From contig DCBH01000068.1 of the NCBI GenBank assembly GCA_002313415.1, positions 1 to 28,198 on the forward strand: DNA of 28,198 nt, given 5' to 3'. The position numbers and the translations under genes are program-made. Numbering within the stretch: position 1 is the first letter of the stretch; every line of letters begins with the position of its first letter. This DNA comes from Flavobacteriales bacterium UBA1112. Lineage in GTDB: Bacteria > Bacteroidota > Bacteroidia > Flavobacteriales_D > Sanyastnellaceae. The notes below the pieces were generated by a model. It did no database searches. It was not told the origin of the DNA and was given only the letters and a program-made list of their open reading frames with translations. Below, piece after piece: positions 6,579 through 14,426 of this stretch.

Positions 6579-9196
6579 CGCGATTTCCGGCAATTCTATT
6601 TCTCCTCACCCTGCATTCCTCATCTGCCGTTTGGGGTCAATGGAACCTCGTGCAAGACGCATTGCCAAGCGGAGCCAATTGCATCCAAATCACCTCTGAT
6701 GCCTTCAATCAACGAGGGGCCGCTTGGCACACCTGTCCTCTTCATTTGGGCGCTTCCTTTCACCTCGAATTTGAGGTGAACCTCGGAATGAACAACAACG
6801 GTGCTGATGGAATTTGCTTCGTCTTGCAACAAGTCTCAAATGAAAGCTCAGGGCCACTTTCTACGAATGGAGCACAAATCGGATATGGATCTACAGATGG
6901 AAATGGGGTTTTTGGATCTCGCTCCTTAGCCATCGAAATTGACACCTTCGCAAATGATGGCTCACCCGGAACTGGTGATGACAACCAGTCAGACCCAGCC
7001 TCGGATCACATTGCCATCTTCAGAGATGGTTCCCTACAACACAACTCCCCGAATGAACTGTCCGCAGCTGTCCAAGCACATCCCGTCGATGAAAACATCG
7101 AAACAGGCATCAATTATCCGCTGGACATCACTTGGAATGCCGCAACGATGTTGCTCGAAGTTTACTTTGATGGCAGTTTGAGGCACAGCCTTACCATAGA
7201 TTTGGTTGCAGACTTGTTTGATGGAAACCCCTTTGTTTTTTGGGGATTCACTGGAAGTACAGGAGGTCTTTCCAACACGCAGTCTTTTTGTGACAACTCT
7301 CTTTACTACTCTTCATACATGGACGGGTTGGCTGTCCAAGAACCCTCCCCCTTGGTTGCTTGTGTTGGTGATACCGTCAGTTTCACAGCCCAACCTCTGA
7401 CGCCCACGGTAGATGTCCTGTGGGACACCTCCAACGATTCGGTTATTGACGTAACTGCTGGCGGCAGCTACGCCATGACAGGCTTCAATTCAGCTGGATG
7501 CCCCACCCACGAAACCTTTGACGTTGAGATACTCGACCCGGCGTTGCAACTTCTGATTGACTCCGATTTGACAATCTGTGGAGGGTCTGAAGCGACATTG
7601 TCAGCCACAGCCGCTCCAAATGCCACGATTGCCTGGGATGGTGTGGAGGGCACAACGAGCGTGACTTCGGAACCCGGCATTCACGAAGTAACCGCGACGG
7701 TTGGAGCATGCAGCACCGCACTTGAAGTCAATGTGACTTTCCAGCCGCTTCCCCAAATCAACTTTGCGCTTGACGGGGTTCCAACAGCCGGCCCAATCGT
7801 GATTTGTGAGGGGGACGCAATTGAAGTCGAAGCTGTTCCCTCGATGAACGCCGTTGCCTTTTGGGAGGGTTCCGAAACGCATTTGCTTACTGTAAATGGC
7901 AGCGGCACGTTCGTCGCAACCTCTCTCATCGGCGGCTGCGAATCCAATCCCCAGTCTATAGAAATTCAAACTCTTCCTCTTCCAGAAGGATCATTTTCCG
8001 CCTCTCCTCAAAGTCTGTGCTGGGAAACCACGGGGGAAATCGGGTTTGACCTCTTCAATGACGCATTCATCGTGTCTTGGGATTTGCCCTCGGGCACCAC
8101 CGACCTGAGTGAAGCTGGGGCTGGGGTGTACACCGCCCACCTCATCCACAACAATGGATGTGAAGCCACCTCAACTTTCACGTACAACATGCTTCCACCC
8201 ATCGCTACAGGGTTGTCAAATCCATTGCCCCTTTGCGACAATGATGTGGTGACCCTCAATGTCACTGGCAATGTCGACGCAGTCTCATGGAATGTAGGAG
8301 GTGATGACGCCACTCTGCCTGTTGTGTCGTCGATGGGTTCCGGTCCTTTTGTGGCCAATGTTGAGCTTGGTGCATGCACCCAGTCCGACACCGCCTACGT
8401 GACCTGGTGGCCTACGCCCTCAGTAGGCACACAACCCGACACGGTCAACAGGTGTGTTTTGGATGCTCCCTATTCTTTCGTGTGGCCAACCCAAATGGAC
8501 GCGCCTGTTGGTAGCTGGGTTTGGAGTGTAAATGACGAGCCTGCGACGTCTGGCTACAGCGCGTTCGAGGAAGGTGAGTACACTGTTGAAATTCGTGACA
8601 CCTTCACGGGTTGCAAAGATTCGCATACAGTACATGTTGAAGTGCTGCCCAATCTGAGCTTGGTGGCCTCTGCAGAAGAGCCTTTGATTTGCATGGGCGA
8701 CTCCACGACGGTTCATGCGGAACTTTTGCCAGTACTGGACACAGATCCTTACGAGATTCCCTTTTCGCTTACGTGGTCCACTGAGGATGGCGCTGGCTTC
8801 TTCGACAATGTCGCGGGTGGAGAGCATTACGTCACAGCAACAAATGCCTGTGGTTCTGCAATTGCCGTGGCCGTCGTTCAGGAGGAGTATTGCGGTTGCC
8901 ACGTGTGGATTCCCAACGCATTCACTCCTGACGGCGACGGTTTGAACGAAGGTTTCAAAATCGAAAGCAGTTGTGAATGGGATGTTTTTTCATTTCAAAT
9001 CTTCAATCGTTGGGGAGAGCTTGTTTGGGCCACCAATGACGCCGATCAGCCTTGGGATGGTGGTGCCCCAGAGTTGGGGGACGGAGAACATTACTTGCCC
9101 GACGGATGGTATCCTTACATCGTTCGTTGGGAATATCGAGAGGCGGGAAAGTTGTCTCGAAAACAAAAAGTGGGGCGCGTCCTCGTCGTGCGCTAA
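6575..9196 (+). CDS. Large secreted L-type lectin adhesin with gliding-motility (CHU_C) C-terminal domain
   Basis: An 873-residue protein starting at a GTG that overlaps the preceding stop. Residues 1-21 are a signal peptide. Residues about 22-250 form an L-type (legume-like) lectin sandwich: FHLEFEVNLG, NNGADGICFVLQ, LAIEIDTF and DHIAIFRDG are the expected strands with carbohydrate/Ca-site acids. About seven Ig-like/PKD-like modules follow (roughly 260-770), most opening with a Cys-x-x-D/E pattern such as CVGDT, CGGSE, CEGDA, CDNDV and CMGDS. The last ~95 residues are the CHU_C T9SS type B sorting domain (WIPNAFTPDGDGLNEGF, IFNRWGELVW, DGWYPYIVRW, VLVVR). The protein is predicted to be exported by T9SS and displayed on the surface to bind glycans. 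Coupling to a glycosyltransferase suggests a link with the adjacent polysaccharide genes; this is inference. Confidence 0.87.
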   Translation: MTRFPAILFLLTLHSSSAVWGQWNLVQDALPSGANCIQITSDAFNQRGAAWHTCPLHLGASFHLEFEVNLGMNNNGADGICFVLQQVSNESSGPLSTNGAQIGYGSTDGNGVFGSRSLAIEIDTFANDGSPGTGDDNQSDPASDHIAIFRDGSLQHNSPNELSAAVQAHPVDENIETGINYPLDITWNAATMLLEVYFDGSLRHSLTIDLVADLFDGNPFVFWGFTGSTGGLSNTQSFCDNSLYYSSYMDGLAVQEPSPLVACVGDTVSFTAQPLTPTVDVLWDTSNDSVIDVTAGGSYAMTGFNSAGCPTHETFDVEILDPALQLLIDSDLTICGGSEATLSATAAPNATIAWDGVEGTTSVTSEPGIHEVTATVGACSTALEVNVTFQPLPQINFALDGVPTAGPIVICEGDAIEVEAVPSMNAVAFWEGSETHLLTVNGSGTFVATSLIGGCESNPQSIEIQTLPLPEGSFSASPQSLCWETTGEIGFDLFNDAFIVSWDLPSGTTDLSEAGAGVYTAHLIHNNGCEATSTFTYNMLPPIATGLSNPLPLCDNDVVTLNVTGNVDAVSWNVGGDDATLPVVSSMGSGPFVANVELGACTQSDTAYVTWWPTPSVGTQPDTVNRCVLDAPYSFVWPTQMDAPVGSWVWSVNDEPATSGYSAFEEGEYTVEIRDTFTGCKDSHTVHVEVLPNLSLVASAEEPLICMGDSTTVHAELLPVLDTDPYEIPFSLTWSTEDGAGFFDNVAGGEHYVTATNACGSAIAVAVVQEEYCGCHVWIPNAFTPDGDGLNEGFKIESSCEWDVFSFQIFNRWGELVWATNDADQPWDGGAPELGDGEHYLPDGWYPYIVRWEYREAGKLSRKQKVGRVLVVR

Positions 9197-9204
9197 CTGA
9201 CTGA

Positions 9205-10695
9205 CTAGGCCTGAAACACCATCCGAAAGCATGTCCCCTTGTTCAATTCTGTATAGGCCACATGAATGTGTCCTCCGTGAACTTCCTCCACAATCCGTTT
9301 CGCCAAAGACAAACCCAGACCCCATCCGCGAGATTTGGTCGTAAATCCAGGAGCAAAAACTTTTTTGGCCACCGCTTTGGACATCCCTTTTCCATTGTCT
9401 TCCACCTCGATGGAAAATGTCGCTTCCTTCCAATGCGCCCTCACCGTTAACACGCCCTCCCCATCCATAGCATCTACGGCGTTGCGAATCAAATTCTCCA
9501 GCACCCAACTCAACAAAGGTCGACTTAACTGTAAAGAGCCCGCCTCGGGACCCAATTCTGGAATGACTTCCACGTGCTTGCTCACCCTTGAACGCATGTA
9601 CTCCACCGTCTCACGAACTACAGAAATGGGGTTTTCCTCCGTGAGGGTGGCTTCTGAGCCAATTTTGGAAAATCGCTCTGCGACAACTTGAAGTCTCGCA
9701 ATGTCCTTGTCCATCTCATGCAATGCTTCCTCTGCCACCCCTTTGGATGAGAGCAACCCTGACCAGGCCATCAAAGAACTCAAGGGCGTGCCCAACTGGT
9801 GTGCCGTCTCTTTCGCCATCCCCACCCATACCCGATTTTGCTCTGCGCGCCTAGAAGCTGAAAAAACCAAATACGCCACAAGCAAAAAAGCTGCAATCAA
9901 AAGCAATTGAACCACCGGAAAATACTTGAGCTGGGTCAATACTGCACTCTCTTCATAAAACACGACGTGCCAACCCTCCCCTGGCAAATACACAGGAATG
10001 GGTGGGTTGTCTTCCGCCATCGCAGTGTATCGCGCTCTTAACTTCTCAGGCGTATTGACTTGCAAGGAATCAATCCCTTGCGATTTCACCACCCTCGTCG
10101 CTGAAGAATCGATGAGTAAAACCGGCACAGATGCGCTGTTGATGACAGTCTCGGATATGAATGATTCGATGAGTTCATCCATGGCCTCGCGCAATTTTCG
10201 CAAACGAACACTTTCCGCGTAATAAATGGTTTGACCAACCTCCTCAAACCGAATGGGTGGATTGCGGCTCATTTGCGTGCGCCGAATGTTGTCATAGTGG
10301 TCTCGCTCAGAAACTCCACTTGGAGGCGGATCCACGTTGACTTTGTAAATCACGTCCCCCCTTGCGTTTGTGATGAGCACAGGCACAGTATTGTTGTTGA
10401 CCAGAAAGTCCCCCGCGAAGGTCAAATCAGTGCCTACAGGCGCCTCTTGAATGATTCTGTATGCCGCTGCCAATCGATCTGCACTCTTTTTTTCCTCTGC
10501 GCCAAGGTCCTCAAAGAGCTTTTGGGTGTACGACACCAATTCTGCTCGCTGCTTGACCGCCTCCACCCACAAGTCCACCTTTCTCTGTTCTTCTTTTCGA
10601 ATGATGGATGACAGATGTTGAGTGTATCCAAGCGTCACCACCACAATCGCGGCGGCAGCCAAAAAGAGCAATCGCTTAGACACGGTGTCATACAT
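9205..10695 (-). CDS. Membrane sensor histidine kinase
   Basis: A 496-residue kinase from the ATG at 10695, 5 bases after the PorP/SprF stop; a TTG three codons upstream is possible. TM1 is at about 8-25. An extracytoplasmic sensor region of about 235 residues (CACHE-like in size, family not certain) follows, then TM2 at about 263-283 (LLLIAAFLLVAYLVFSA). The dimerisation/phosphoacceptor H-box is AKETAHQLGTPLSSLMAW (His near residue 300). ATPase motifs are N-box ENLIRNAVDAM, G1 VEDNGKGM, F-box FTTK and G2 GWGLGLSLAK. The protein autophosphorylates and passes phosphate to a response regulator, but no regulator gene is adjacent, so it is an orphan. It is last in an operon after a CHU_C protein and a PorP/SprF protein, suggesting it may sense surface or T9SS status. 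The stop is 8 bases from that of the convergent lectin gene. Confidence 0.88.
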   Translation of the reverse strand: MYDTVSKRLLFLAAAAIVVVTLGYTQHLSSIIRKEEQRKVDLWVEAVKQRAELVSYTQKLFEDLGAEEKKSADRLAAAYRIIQEAPVGTDLTFAGDFLVNNNTVPVLITNARGDVIYKVNVDPPPSGVSERDHYDNIRRTQMSRNPPIRFEEVGQTIYYAESVRLRKLREAMDELIESFISETVINSASVPVLLIDSSATRVVKSQGIDSLQVNTPEKLRARYTAMAEDNPPIPVYLPGEGWHVVFYEESAVLTQLKYFPVVQLLLIAAFLLVAYLVFSASRRAEQNRVWVGMAKETAHQLGTPLSSLMAWSGLLSSKGVAEEALHEMDKDIARLQVVAERFSKIGSEATLTEENPISVVRETVEYMRSRVSKHVEVIPELGPEAGSLQLSRPLLSWVLENLIRNAVDAMDGEGVLTVRAHWKEATFSIEVEDNGKGMSKAVAKKVFAPGFTTKSRGWGLGLSLAKRIVEEVHGGHIHVAYTELNKGTCFRMVFQA

Positions 10696-10700
10696 CTCAA

Positions 10701-11654
10701 TCAATCATACGCTGGACAACGTCCACTTGTGCCAAAAAAAGGATCTTCCTTGTCGCAAGCGGTCAAAGAAATCACGATTTCATGGGAATTGCGACCCGCA
10801 ACATTCAAAGCAGACACCCCAAAATCATATGCATATCCCACCGTCATCGACTCGAACAACTTCATGTTCACGATGCCCACCATGGCCGTGCCTGAACGGT
10901 AACCCAAACCCATGGATATCCTGTCATCCAAGCTAAACGTTCCTTGAAAATCAATCGATGCAGGAAGTCCAGATGCCACGCGCATTTGGGCGGCCGGCTT
11001 AAATGCAAAGCGACGATCCAACTTGACGTAGCGTCCACCTGTCAAGACCACGACACGGCCGGACGATGTCCCTTGAGCGATGTCATTCAATGTGGTTGCC
11101 GTGACGTTGAGAACACCAAGCGAAGCAAAGTTGAGCTTGTCTTCGTACCACAAACCCAAATCCATCGTTGGAAAAACCATTTGAGAAGATGCGTTGCCAA
11201 TCAGCGCGGGGTCATCCGTTGCAGATTCCTCTGGAAACCGCAAACTCCCCACGTCCAAACGATATTGTGTCAAGCCGAGGCCAACCCCAGCGCTCAAGCG
11301 GGCGCCCGAACTCAGCCGAATCTTGCTCGAGTAGGCGAGGTTTAGTCTCGTATTGGACCATGGTCCGATGTCGTCGTTTAACACGTATCCACCCATGCCG
11401 TGGGCAAACGTGGTGCCTTGGCCAAGTCGTCCTGACAGTGATGCAAAACTTGTCAGGGGCGCGCCCTCAAATCCCGCCCATTGAGAGCGCACACCCATGC
11501 GCATATCCAAACATGGTGAATTGCCAGCTGCGGCTGGATTGTCCAACAAATTGGACATCAAAAACAGCGATCGGACACCGCTAAATTGAGCTTGCGCCAC
11601 CAAACCACACGAAGCCATCGCCAACACCAAAAGAATTTTTGTTGCGTTTTTCAT
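10701..11654 (-). CDS. PorP/SprF-family type IX secretion outer-membrane protein
   Basis: A 317-residue beta-barrel-like protein with a cleavable signal peptide (1-22, ending VAQAQ). The N-terminal segment FLMSNLLDNPAAAGNSPCLDMRMGVRSQWAGFEGAP has the family hallmarks: the NPA.AG turn and the R.QW.G.. block. Alternating strands (GYVLNDDIGPWSNTRLNLAYSS, LSAGVGLGLTQYRLD, MGLGYRSGTAMVG, VGYAYDFGVSAL) run to the C-terminus. Members associate with PorK/PorN-PorE-type T9SS parts, or pair with a specific large surface protein, as SprF does with SprB. Here the gene lies 2 bases downstream of a CHU_C protein gene, the usual partner arrangement. The histidine kinase follows directly. Confidence 0.92.
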   Translation of the reverse strand: MKNATKILLVLAMASCGLVAQAQFSGVRSLFLMSNLLDNPAAAGNSPCLDMRMGVRSQWAGFEGAPLTSFASLSGRLGQGTTFAHGMGGYVLNDDIGPWSNTRLNLAYSSKIRLSSGARLSAGVGLGLTQYRLDVGSLRFPEESATDDPALIGNASSQMVFPTMDLGLWYEDKLNFASLGVLNVTATTLNDIAQGTSSGRVVVLTGGRYVKLDRRFAFKPAAQMRVASGLPASIDFQGTFSLDDRISMGLGYRSGTAMVGIVNMKLFESMTVGYAYDFGVSALNVAGRNSHEIVISLTACDKEDPFFGTSGRCPAYD

Positions 11655-11656
11655 GT

Positions 11657-12655
11657 TTATCGGATGACAGCCACATAGCCCGTCACGGGGGCAAGATTGG
11701 CGTTGGGTTCATTCAAATGAATCACATAATAATATGTCCCTGCAGGCACATTCACCCCGCGGTTTTGTCCAGCCCATGGATTGGGGTAAGCAACCGAACG
11801 ATATACGGACTGGCCCCATCGGTCAAAAACCTCAATGGTCGACGTAGGAAACTGGGATAAACCATAAATGTTCCACGTATCATTAAACGAGTCATTGTTG
11901 GGGGAAAAGGCATTGGGAACTTCAATCGGTGAGCCCACCGCCACCAGAACTGCATCGGCATACGCACAACCCTGAACGTAGCCTGTCACCTCAAAGGTGG
12001 TCGTTTCATAAGGGCTCAGCTCGGCAAGCTGATTGTCCACCATTTGAACAAGGTCTTCGGGCGTCCAGCCATATCCCAACTCAGGGTCTGAGCCCAAGAC
12101 TTGCACGGTGGCGCTTTCGCCATAATCGATAGATACTGTGCAGCACGCATCAATACTCACCGCCAACCCATTTAACCTCACATCCACCTCGCATCCCGCG
12201 CCTGAGGATCCAAGGAGCACGACGTAATCCGTATTCTGATACAAAGGCTGCGAAGTCAACGTGGTATCCGAATTCACGGTCCACAATTCAGACGCAGAAA
12301 CAAAGTCTTGTGCGTTGCAAACATCAAGAGGGTTGGATTGAAACACTTGTGCCACAACAGGATCCTCACACGCCACGTCACCAATCACCAAATCAATTGG
12401 CTCAAGAGGTTGGGCAAATTGTCCAAAGAACGTGGTGTGAAAGTGAAGCACTTGAACCTGATTTGCGTCAAACATTTCAGACAAAGACTCAAATCCATCC
12501 AAGTCCATGGGAGAACTCAACACTGCCGTCGTGTCTAATTGGCCACAAAGGTCGAGGGCGTTGTCACACGCCACGCTTTGGCACGAAGCGGACATGTTGA
12601 CAAGTGCGCCTAAGAAGGCACAACAACACAAACGATAAACATCACAAATGGTCAT
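11657..12655 (-). CDS. Secreted protein with gliding-motility-associated (CHU_C) C-terminal domain
   Basis: A 332-residue exported protein. The signal sequence is unusual in being Cys-rich (CCC at residues 10-12, and C25). The body (about 26-230) has several cysteine pairs and no fold I recognise. The C-terminal ~95 residues form a CHU_C type B T9SS signal: VPNAFSPNNDSFNDTWNIYGL, IEVFDRWGQSVYRS, NPWAGQNRG, VPAGTYYYVIHL and VTGYVAVIR. It is the first gene of a three-gene minus-strand operon with PorP/SprF and a histidine kinase. By analogy with sprB-sprF arrangements it is the likely client of the adjacent PorP/SprF protein, although it is far smaller than SprB. TACTTTCG lies 4 bases before the ATG. 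SASC before residue 26 resembles a weak lipobox; I favour signal peptidase I. Confidence 0.85.
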   Translation of the reverse strand: MTICDVYRLCCCAFLGALVNMSASCQSVACDNALDLCGQLDTTAVLSSPMDLDGFESLSEMFDANQVQVLHFHTTFFGQFAQPLEPIDLVIGDVACEDPVVAQVFQSNPLDVCNAQDFVSASELWTVNSDTTLTSQPLYQNTDYVVLLGSSGAGCEVDVRLNGLAVSIDACCTVSIDYGESATVQVLGSDPELGYGWTPEDLVQMVDNQLAELSPYETTTFEVTGYVQGCAYADAVLVAVGSPIEVPNAFSPNNDSFNDTWNIYGLSQFPTSTIEVFDRWGQSVYRSVAYPNPWAGQNRGVNVPAGTYYYVIHLNEPNANLAPVTGYVAVIR

Positions 12656-12659
12656 GATT

Positions 12660-12667
12660 CGAAAGTA
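12660..12667 (-). promoter_or_regulatory. Promoter-like -7 motif (TACTTTCG) for the CHU_C/porP operon
   Basis: 7 of 8 match to TAnnTTTG on the minus strand, ending 4 bases before the ATG at 12655. It is the only candidate promoter for the three-gene operon in the 93-base gap, which otherwise holds only a short CCCC/GGGG hairpin at about 12715-12726 without a T-run. Confidence 0.45.
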
Positions 12668-12748
12668 CTCTTAGGTGGAACGCAGAAAGTCTTGAAATCG
12701 ACATGTCATCAACACCCCCTCGGGGAAAGGCGAAAGAATGACTTAGGC

Positions 12749-13231
12749 TTAGGCTTCGAAACCAACAAGCAATGCCCCCTTTTCAACTGCTTCTCCCTCT
12801 GAAACCGGCACAACCGTCACTTGGCCCGAGGCCGAGGCATTGATCATGTTTTCCATTTTCATGGCCTCCAACACAAGGAGGGGTTGCCCCTCCTCCACAT
12901 CATCTCCCACATTCACCAGAACTTGAAGCACCTTTCCTGGCATAGGGGCCTTGACATCCAGGGAAGCCGCTCCTGCGACCGCAGCCATGCCCATTTTTTC
13001 GAGGAGCTTCGCCCGATCATCAAGCACGCGAACCACCTGGCGCGCTCCGTTGATGCGAATAACCACCTGCCCTTCTTCGTCAGGTCCTGACTCACACTCC
13101 ACTTTGTAGCGGACACCGTTTCGCAAAACTGCCCAAGTGCGTGGACCCATAGCCGTCCATTCGGCGTGTGTATCCAAATCCGCCCATTCGCGTTGAATAC
13201 GGACCTCATCCCACTGGATTTCTCGAGCCAT
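12749..13231 (-). CDS. Biotin carboxyl carrier protein (biotin/lipoyl attachment domain)
   Basis: A 160-residue protein from the ATG at 13231. The C-terminal half (about residues 85-160) is a biotinyl domain: VKAPMPGKVLQVLVNVGDDVEEGQPLLVLEAMKMEN, with the biotinylated Lys at 125 in EAMKME, and the pairing hairpin GQVTVVPVSEGEAVEKG. The N-terminal half (WAVLRNGVRYKVEC..VVIRINGARQVVRV) resembles the linker domain of Bacteroidota carrier subunits of propionyl-/acyl-CoA carboxylases. It would shuttle carboxybiotin between a biotin carboxylase and a carboxyltransferase; neither partner is in the window. An upstream in-frame start at 13270 would add 13 residues but would run into hemW. The 13231 start is supported by TACCTTCG 4 bases before it. 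Confidence 0.88.
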   Translation of the reverse strand: MAREIQWDEVRIQREWADLDTHAEWTAMGPRTWAVLRNGVRYKVECESGPDEEGQVVIRINGARQVVRVLDDRAKLLEKMGMAAVAGAASLDVKAPMPGKVLQVLVNVGDDVEEGQPLLVLEAMKMENMINASASGQVTVVPVSEGEAVEKGALLVGFEA

Positions 13232-13235
13232 GGTA

Positions 13236-13243
13236 CGAAGGTA
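13236..13243 (-). promoter_or_regulatory. Promoter-like -7 motif (TACCTTCG) for the biotin carrier gene
   Basis: 7 of 8 match to TAnnTTTG on the minus strand, 4 bases before the ATG at 13231. It decides between the two possible starts of the biotin carrier gene. Confidence 0.45.
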
Positions 13244-13256
13244 GTATGGAAGATAC

Positions 13257-13264
13257 GACCTTTG
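13257..13264 (+). promoter_or_regulatory. Promoter-like -7 motif (GACCTTTG) for hemW
   Basis: 7 of 8 match to TAnnTTTG, 4 bases before the ATG at 13269. It lies 13 bases from the opposing TACCTTCG of the biotin carrier gene, so the two divergent promoters would share a 37-base gap. Confidence 0.4.
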
Positions 13265-13268
13265 AAGC

Positions 13269-14426
13269 ATGGCTGGAATCTACCTCCATGTCCCATTTTG
13301 TCGACAGGCCTGCAACTACTGCGATTTTCACTTCTCGACAAACACCAGAAATCTCGACGCCATGGTTCAAGCCATCGTTGCCGAAGCCCGACTTCGTGCG
13401 CCCCATTTTTTGGGTCTGGCCAAAGGGAAGGTTCAAACCTTTTATCTGGGTGGAGGAACACCGTCTCTGCTGCCGCCGGAATCGATCAAAACCCTCGTAA
13501 GTGGGGTCTCCAAAGCGCTCAATTTGGATGTCACATCGCTCGATGAAGTCACTTTGGAGGCCAACCCTGAAGATTTGAGTGCCGAGTGCATCGATGCTTG
13601 GCTCGAAAACGGTTTTAATCGCCTCAGCGTGGGAATCCAAAGCTTTGACAACGAAACTCTTGCGTGGATGAACCGCGCACATACCGGCGAACAGGCTGAA
13701 AAGGGGATTCAATTGGCTCACAAAGCAGGCTTCGAAACCATCACTGCGGACCTCATTTACGGGGTTCCCACAGATCGCCATTGGAAGGAAGACGTCCGCC
13801 GCGCTTTGGCCTTGCCCATCAGACATCTCAGTGCATATGCCCTCACTGTGGAGCCCAAAACACTGCTTGGAACCCTTGTCAAACGCGGAGAAGAGGTGCC
13901 CGCCCCCGACCAGCAAACAGTGAAGGAATACAACCATTTGTGCAAGACCATGGAGGACCTCGGGTGGTCTCATTATGAGACGAGCAATTGGGCCGCGCCA
14001 AGAGAAAACGACGTCTATTGGATTGCCGCTCACAACCACGCCTATTGGTCTGGCATGCCATACCTCGGCCTTGGGCCAGGAGCGCACGGGTTCTTTCCAC
14101 CCCAGAGATACGCCAACGTCTCAAGCAATTCGGCGTACTTGCGTGCAATAGAACGTCAAACACTCCAGGATTCTAGGGAGGTGCTTTCACCCTCTGACCG
14201 CTACAATGAAGCAATCATGACAGGCCTGCGAACCGCCAAAGGAATCTGCCCCAGCTCTCTCCAAGCAGCTCACGGATTCAGGCCTGACGTTGTCGATTCT
14301 CAGGCTTGGTTCACAGCACTCGATTGCGGTGATTTGATTTCCATCGAAGAGGGCCGTTACCGCATTCCTGAACCGCGATGGATTACTGGGGATCACGTGT
14401 CGGCATCTCTTTTTCACGTGGGCTAG
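13269..14426 (+). CDS. hemW: HemW-like radical SAM protein (heme chaperone, coproporphyrinogen oxidase-like)
   Basis: A 385-residue radical SAM protein. The 4Fe-4S cluster motif CxxxCxxC is Cys11, Cys15 and Cys18 in HVPFCRQACNYCDFHF; the HemW-type fourth residue block (CDFHF) is intact. The SAM-binding GGGTPS is at 61-66 (TFYLGGGTPSLL). EANPED, RLSVGIQSF and DLIYGVP are conserved HemN/HemW elements, and GLGPGAHGF is the late motif. HemW proteins lack the oxidase residues of HemN and act as heme-trafficking chaperones; many genomes still label them coproporphyrinogen III oxidase. The gene is divergent from the biotin carrier gene, and its 3' end overlaps the EamA transporter by 44 bases tail-to-tail. 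Confidence 0.92.
   Translation: MAGIYLHVPFCRQACNYCDFHFSTNTRNLDAMVQAIVAEARLRAPHFLGLAKGKVQTFYLGGGTPSLLPPESIKTLVSGVSKALNLDVTSLDEVTLEANPEDLSAECIDAWLENGFNRLSVGIQSFDNETLAWMNRAHTGEQAEKGIQLAHKAGFETITADLIYGVPTDRHWKEDVRRALALPIRHLSAYALTVEPKTLLGTLVKRGEEVPAPDQQTVKEYNHLCKTMEDLGWSHYETSNWAAPRENDVYWIAAHNHAYWSGMPYLGLGPGAHGFFPPQRYANVSSNSAYLRAIERQTLQDSREVLSPSDRYNEAIMTGLRTAKGICPSSLQAAHGFRPDVVDSQAWFTALDCGDLISIEEGRYRIPEPRWITGDHVSASLFHVG

Noticed and set aside
12715..12726. CCCC-loop-GGGG hairpin in the gap between the biotin carrier stop and the CHU_C operon
   Set aside because: A four-base stem without a following T-run on either strand; too weak for a terminator.
13206..14087. 293-codon open frame on the minus strand opposite hemW
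   Set aside because: It lies fully antisense to a strongly supported radical SAM gene; its translation has no recognisable motif and is a codon-usage shadow.
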